This document shows positions 61,656 through 64,000 of a stretch of DNA of 64,000 nt, one piece after another. A program made the translations under genes and the position numbers. Numbering within the stretch: position 1 is the first letter of the stretch; each line of letters opens with the position of its first letter. The notes under the pieces are model-generated. The model ran no database searches, was not told the origin of the DNA, and worked only from the letters and a program-made list of their open reading frames with translations. This DNA is from a virus, in the IMG/VR virus record IMGVR_UViG_3300034158_000023, positions 124,001 to 188,000 of that record; one strand, written 5' to 3'.

Positions 61656-63446
61656 ATGAACAACACCGTGAATGAAACACTTTTGATGGAAATGATTTGG
61701 CGTGAGTTAGAAAGCTTACGTCGGGTTAGAGCCGTTAACGAATATAATTCGTTCTTAGCGTCTCAGCAGTATCGTGGTCCTATGGTTGATAAGTTGTTTA
61801 ATAACACCTGTGAGTATTTGTTAGCCATGGCTTCAGTAGAAGGTGTCCCACCTGATGCAGTTATGGAGCAAGCAGTGCGTGACTCTATACAAGCGCATGT
61901 TGCTCACTTCATTGAAAAACAACCGCAGCTTATTAACACATTTAGCCCTACTGAGATAGCAGGGTTAAAGAACTACGCTATGCGTAAAGTAATGATGGAT
62001 GATTTAATCGGTTCTGTTATGGAAATCGAAATCCAAAACGCTCCTGCTCCTGGGGAACGTGACTTGGGTAGTAAACGCCGTCGTCGCCAACGCGCAGGGT
62101 CTTCTGACCAACCAGCTACAACAAACGCCCCAGAAGATAGAAACGATTCTGGTCCCAGACGTCGCAAAGGTAGTAGAACAGAGTTAGAACGTGCTCCTAC
62201 TCCACCACCTAAGCGCGCTAGTATCCGGGAATCCATCACCCCCACGGGAGCTAAGCCGATGCCTGCCAAAGCACAACCACAAAAAGTAGTAGAGGCACCT
62301 GTAGAAAACATCATGAAAACGGGCGTTATTATCAAGCGCTTAGAAGGACAAGAAATGGACTACCACAAACACCAGTCAGTAAAGATCTTTGATACATCTA
62401 AACCTGCGCCAGACCGCCCTAAGAACTTTGAAGCTCAAGTTCGTATGGCTCCTTTGGTGCGTCCGGTGTTAGCTGAAACCTTCGATGAACCTGATACGAT
62501 CGAAGTGTTGGATGCTGGCTCATCGGAAACTGAGTATGAAGCGATCCCGTTACTGAAGAATCAATCTCCAATGATCTTTAGTGTTACAGCGGCATGTGTA
62601 GCAGCTCGTAGTGAGATCCGTAACTCTGAGTTTAACGTGCCTGGTCGTCAGACTGGTATTGTGGAATTTGAAGTTCTTACTCCAGTGCAATACTTCGAAG
62701 ATCCTACCAGTGCTAACATTGCAATGAATGAACATTATCTGTTCCCATTGCTTAACTACAAAGACCAAAACGAATTTGGTATTGTGGAATGGCATGCGCG
62801 TTTAGAACATGCTGTGGAAATGTCTGACTGTGCTATGGCTACTGCACTGTTAACTCAGTTAGACCGTTTAGCTACTGTAGAGTTTAACAACTTCCTCAAG
62901 TACACCTTAGGGTTACAATCATCGATTGATAGTTTCATTGAAGACTTCCATGACTTCTATGCAGCTGTATCGAAATCTATGACTGTGCCAGTATTAGATG
63001 CATTGTTAGGTGAAGCGGTAGAAGGTGTACGTAACAATGATGTAGCTGGTGCTATGTTAGTGAAACGTATTGCTGATGTCCGTATATTACCACAATCGCT
63101 TTTATCTTCAGGTGTAACTGATACACAAGGCGTGACGCTATGTATCGTGCAACCAGTTAGTGTAATGACGTTAGGTGCTAACTCTTCTGAGTTGCAGTTC
63201 GCTACAACGTCTAGTGATTACAACAGCATTACTGCTAAGTATGTAAAAGATGAGCCACATGTCATCTCTGGCCTCCTGCGTATGTTTACTGCTGCATTAC
63301 TAAGTCGTAAAGAAAGTAGTGTGTACCTATGTACCAACGACAATGACATTTTCCATATCCGTGATATGACGCGTATTGAAGATGGCACACCTGTGTTGCA
63401 TTTAGGTATTAAGTATCTTACTAACCCATTTACTTTGGGTCTGTAA
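61656..63446 (+). CDS. Unknown protein with basic disordered middle, 596 aa
   Basis: An N-terminal helical domain (~1-125) is joined by a Lys/Arg/Pro/Ser-rich linker (~135-215, SKRRRRQRAGSS, GPRRRKGS) to a C-terminal domain of ~330 residues. The linker could bind nucleic acid. AATAATAAAAGGTAAAAGTACG before the ATG. The basic linker and position next to an RNAP gene suggest a role in transcription or DNA handling; unproven. Confidence 0.8.
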   Translation: MNNTVNETLLMEMIWRELESLRRVRAVNEYNSFLASQQYRGPMVDKLFNNTCEYLLAMASVEGVPPDAVMEQAVRDSIQAHVAHFIEKQPQLINTFSPTEIAGLKNYAMRKVMMDDLIGSVMEIEIQNAPAPGERDLGSKRRRRQRAGSSDQPATTNAPEDRNDSGPRRRKGSRTELERAPTPPPKRASIRESITPTGAKPMPAKAQPQKVVEAPVENIMKTGVIIKRLEGQEMDYHKHQSVKIFDTSKPAPDRPKNFEAQVRMAPLVRPVLAETFDEPDTIEVLDAGSSETEYEAIPLLKNQSPMIFSVTAACVAARSEIRNSEFNVPGRQTGIVEFEVLTPVQYFEDPTSANIAMNEHYLFPLLNYKDQNEFGIVEWHARLEHAVEMSDCAMATALLTQLDRLATVEFNNFLKYTLGLQSSIDSFIEDFHDFYAAVSKSMTVPVLDALLGEAVEGVRNNDVAGAMLVKRIADVRILPQSLLSSGVTDTQGVTLCIVQPVSVMTLGANSSELQFATTSSDYNSITAKYVKDEPHVISGLLRMFTAALLSRKESSVYLCTNDNDIFHIRDMTRIEDGTPVLHLGIKYLTNPFTLGL

Positions 63447-63460
63447 GGTAGTTAGGAATT

Positions 63461-63484
63461 AGAGGGCTTCGGCCCTCTTTTTTT
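63461..63484 (+). terminator. Intrinsic terminator
   Basis: AGAGGGC-ttcg-GCCCTCT then TTTTTTT. Confidence 0.92.
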
Positions 63485-63520
63485 GCTGTATCGTATGGTG
63501 CAATTTAAGCAGGATGAGAT

Positions 63521-64000
63521 ATGGCTAAGTTAATACGCAGAACTGTTAGCGTAGAAGCAGAAGATGTTTCTGGAGCAACAGTAAAAGAAAAAGAACACGT
63601 ATGGTTATTACGTGGGGTAGACATAGAACAAATTAAAAAGTTAGCCACATCTAGTGAACTTCAAGAACAGTGGAGTTTCATGGGACCTAATGCTAACCTA
63701 CGAGTACGAGCGATAGATAACACTACGTTTATACAAACAGGTAAGTCTTGGGTAGATGGAGTAGACGGCAAAGATGAAACACAGCTAGAAACTAATCTAG
63801 CCATGTTTAAAGTCTTTAAGTCGTTAGCTACGTCAGGTATGGTTAAACGTCGTTACATAGTGCCGTATCGTGGACATACCTTAGAAGTGGATATCTTCTT
63901 TGAAGGTCATGTACCTGATGGTAGACCAGCTGAGTGGTGCAAGGTGGATCTAGAAGTTAAAGATCTTTCTTTACCTGTACCTGATTTGCCATTTACTGCT
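63521..64000 (+). CDS. CYTH-like triphosphate tunnel enzyme (3' end cut by window edge)
   Basis: Starts at ATG 63521 after GCAGGATGAGAT. The 160 visible residues show the ordered, charged strands of CYTH/triphosphate tunnel metalloenzymes: LRVRAIDNTTFIQTGK, then ETQLETN, RRYIVPYRGHTLEVDIFFEG and WCKVDLEVKD. Alternating Arg/Lys and Glu/Asp pairs point into the tunnel. The family hydrolyses triphosphates, including thiamine triphosphate, inorganic triphosphate and RNA 5'-ends. The usual N-terminal EIERKF is replaced by EKEHVWLLRG. The substrate here is unknown. Confidence 0.75.
   Translation, partial: MAKLIRRTVSVEAEDVSGATVKEKEHVWLLRGVDIEQIKKLATSSELQEQWSFMGPNANLRVRAIDNTTFIQTGKSWVDGVDGKDETQLETNLAMFKVFKSLATSGMVKRRYIVPYRGHTLEVDIFFEGHVPDGRPAEWCKVDLEVKDLSLPVPDLPFTA

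Overview
This window is part of the genome of a large tailed phage of the phiKZ-like, nucleus-forming group (chimalliviruses). Four observations support this. There is a multisubunit RNA polymerase split into several separate genes, with recognisable beta and beta-prime motifs. A second beta-prime C-terminal homologue is present, as expected if both a virion and a non-virion polymerase exist. An abundant ~610-aa protein sits directly upstream of the beta-prime N-terminal gene, the position of the phage-nucleus shell protein (chimallin, ChmA). The major capsid protein is followed two genes later by a beta N-terminal homologue. The gene order 10-21 kb (unknown, unknown, unknown, RNAP beta C-part, RNAP beta-prime C-part, SF2 helicase) matches, from memory, the order of phiKZ genes 68-75. 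The host cannot be read from the sequence; a gammaproteobacterium is likely. No integrase, tRNA, CRISPR array or insertion sequence was seen.

Layout. 0-9.2 kb: C-terminal piece of a family B DNA polymerase, a minus-strand unknown, ChmA, the nvRNAP beta-prime N-part, small unknowns, an SbcD/Mre11-like nuclease and an unknown. 9.2-21.2 kb: an SSB-like protein, then three large unknowns (one with a Pro-Gln-Tyr-Gly tail), two RNAP subunits and a helicase. 21.2-26.3 kb: accessory genes including a protein with an internal duplication, a DarG-type macrodomain, and a minus-strand gene with an excellent -1 frameshift signal. 26.3-34 kb: a second RNAP beta-prime C-part (probably virion polymerase), membrane and acidic unknowns, an HD hydrolase, and the exonuclease-plus-motif-A half of DNA polymerase on the minus strand. 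34-47.7 kb: a virion/inner-body-like cluster, including a membrane metalloprotease-like protein, interrupted by two minus-strand structural genes (one baseplate-wedge-like). 47.8-53.4 kb: a small coupled pair including a NADAR-like protein, then four probable tail/baseplate genes. 53.4-56.6 kb: small proteins and a DnaB-like replicative helicase. 56.7-64 kb: major capsid protein, unknown membrane-anchored coiled-coil protein, probable RNAP beta N-part, an unknown, and the start of a CYTH-like enzyme.

How it works together. The five genes at 4.0, 10.1, 15.6, 17.7 and 60.0 kb could supply all five subunits of the non-virion polymerase that transcribes late genes inside the phage nucleus, built by the protein at 2.1 kb. 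Replication is represented by the two polymerase pieces, SSB-like protein, DnaB-like helicase, SF2 helicase and SbcD-like nuclease. Transcription units end at GC-rich hairpins, many flanked by GGCATAA or TTATGCC boxes. Several begin at TATATATTA(T/C) promoters, and a large share of genes have the leader ATAAAAGG just before the start codon. Terminase, portal, prohead protease and sheath are not recognisable here and presumably lie outside the window.
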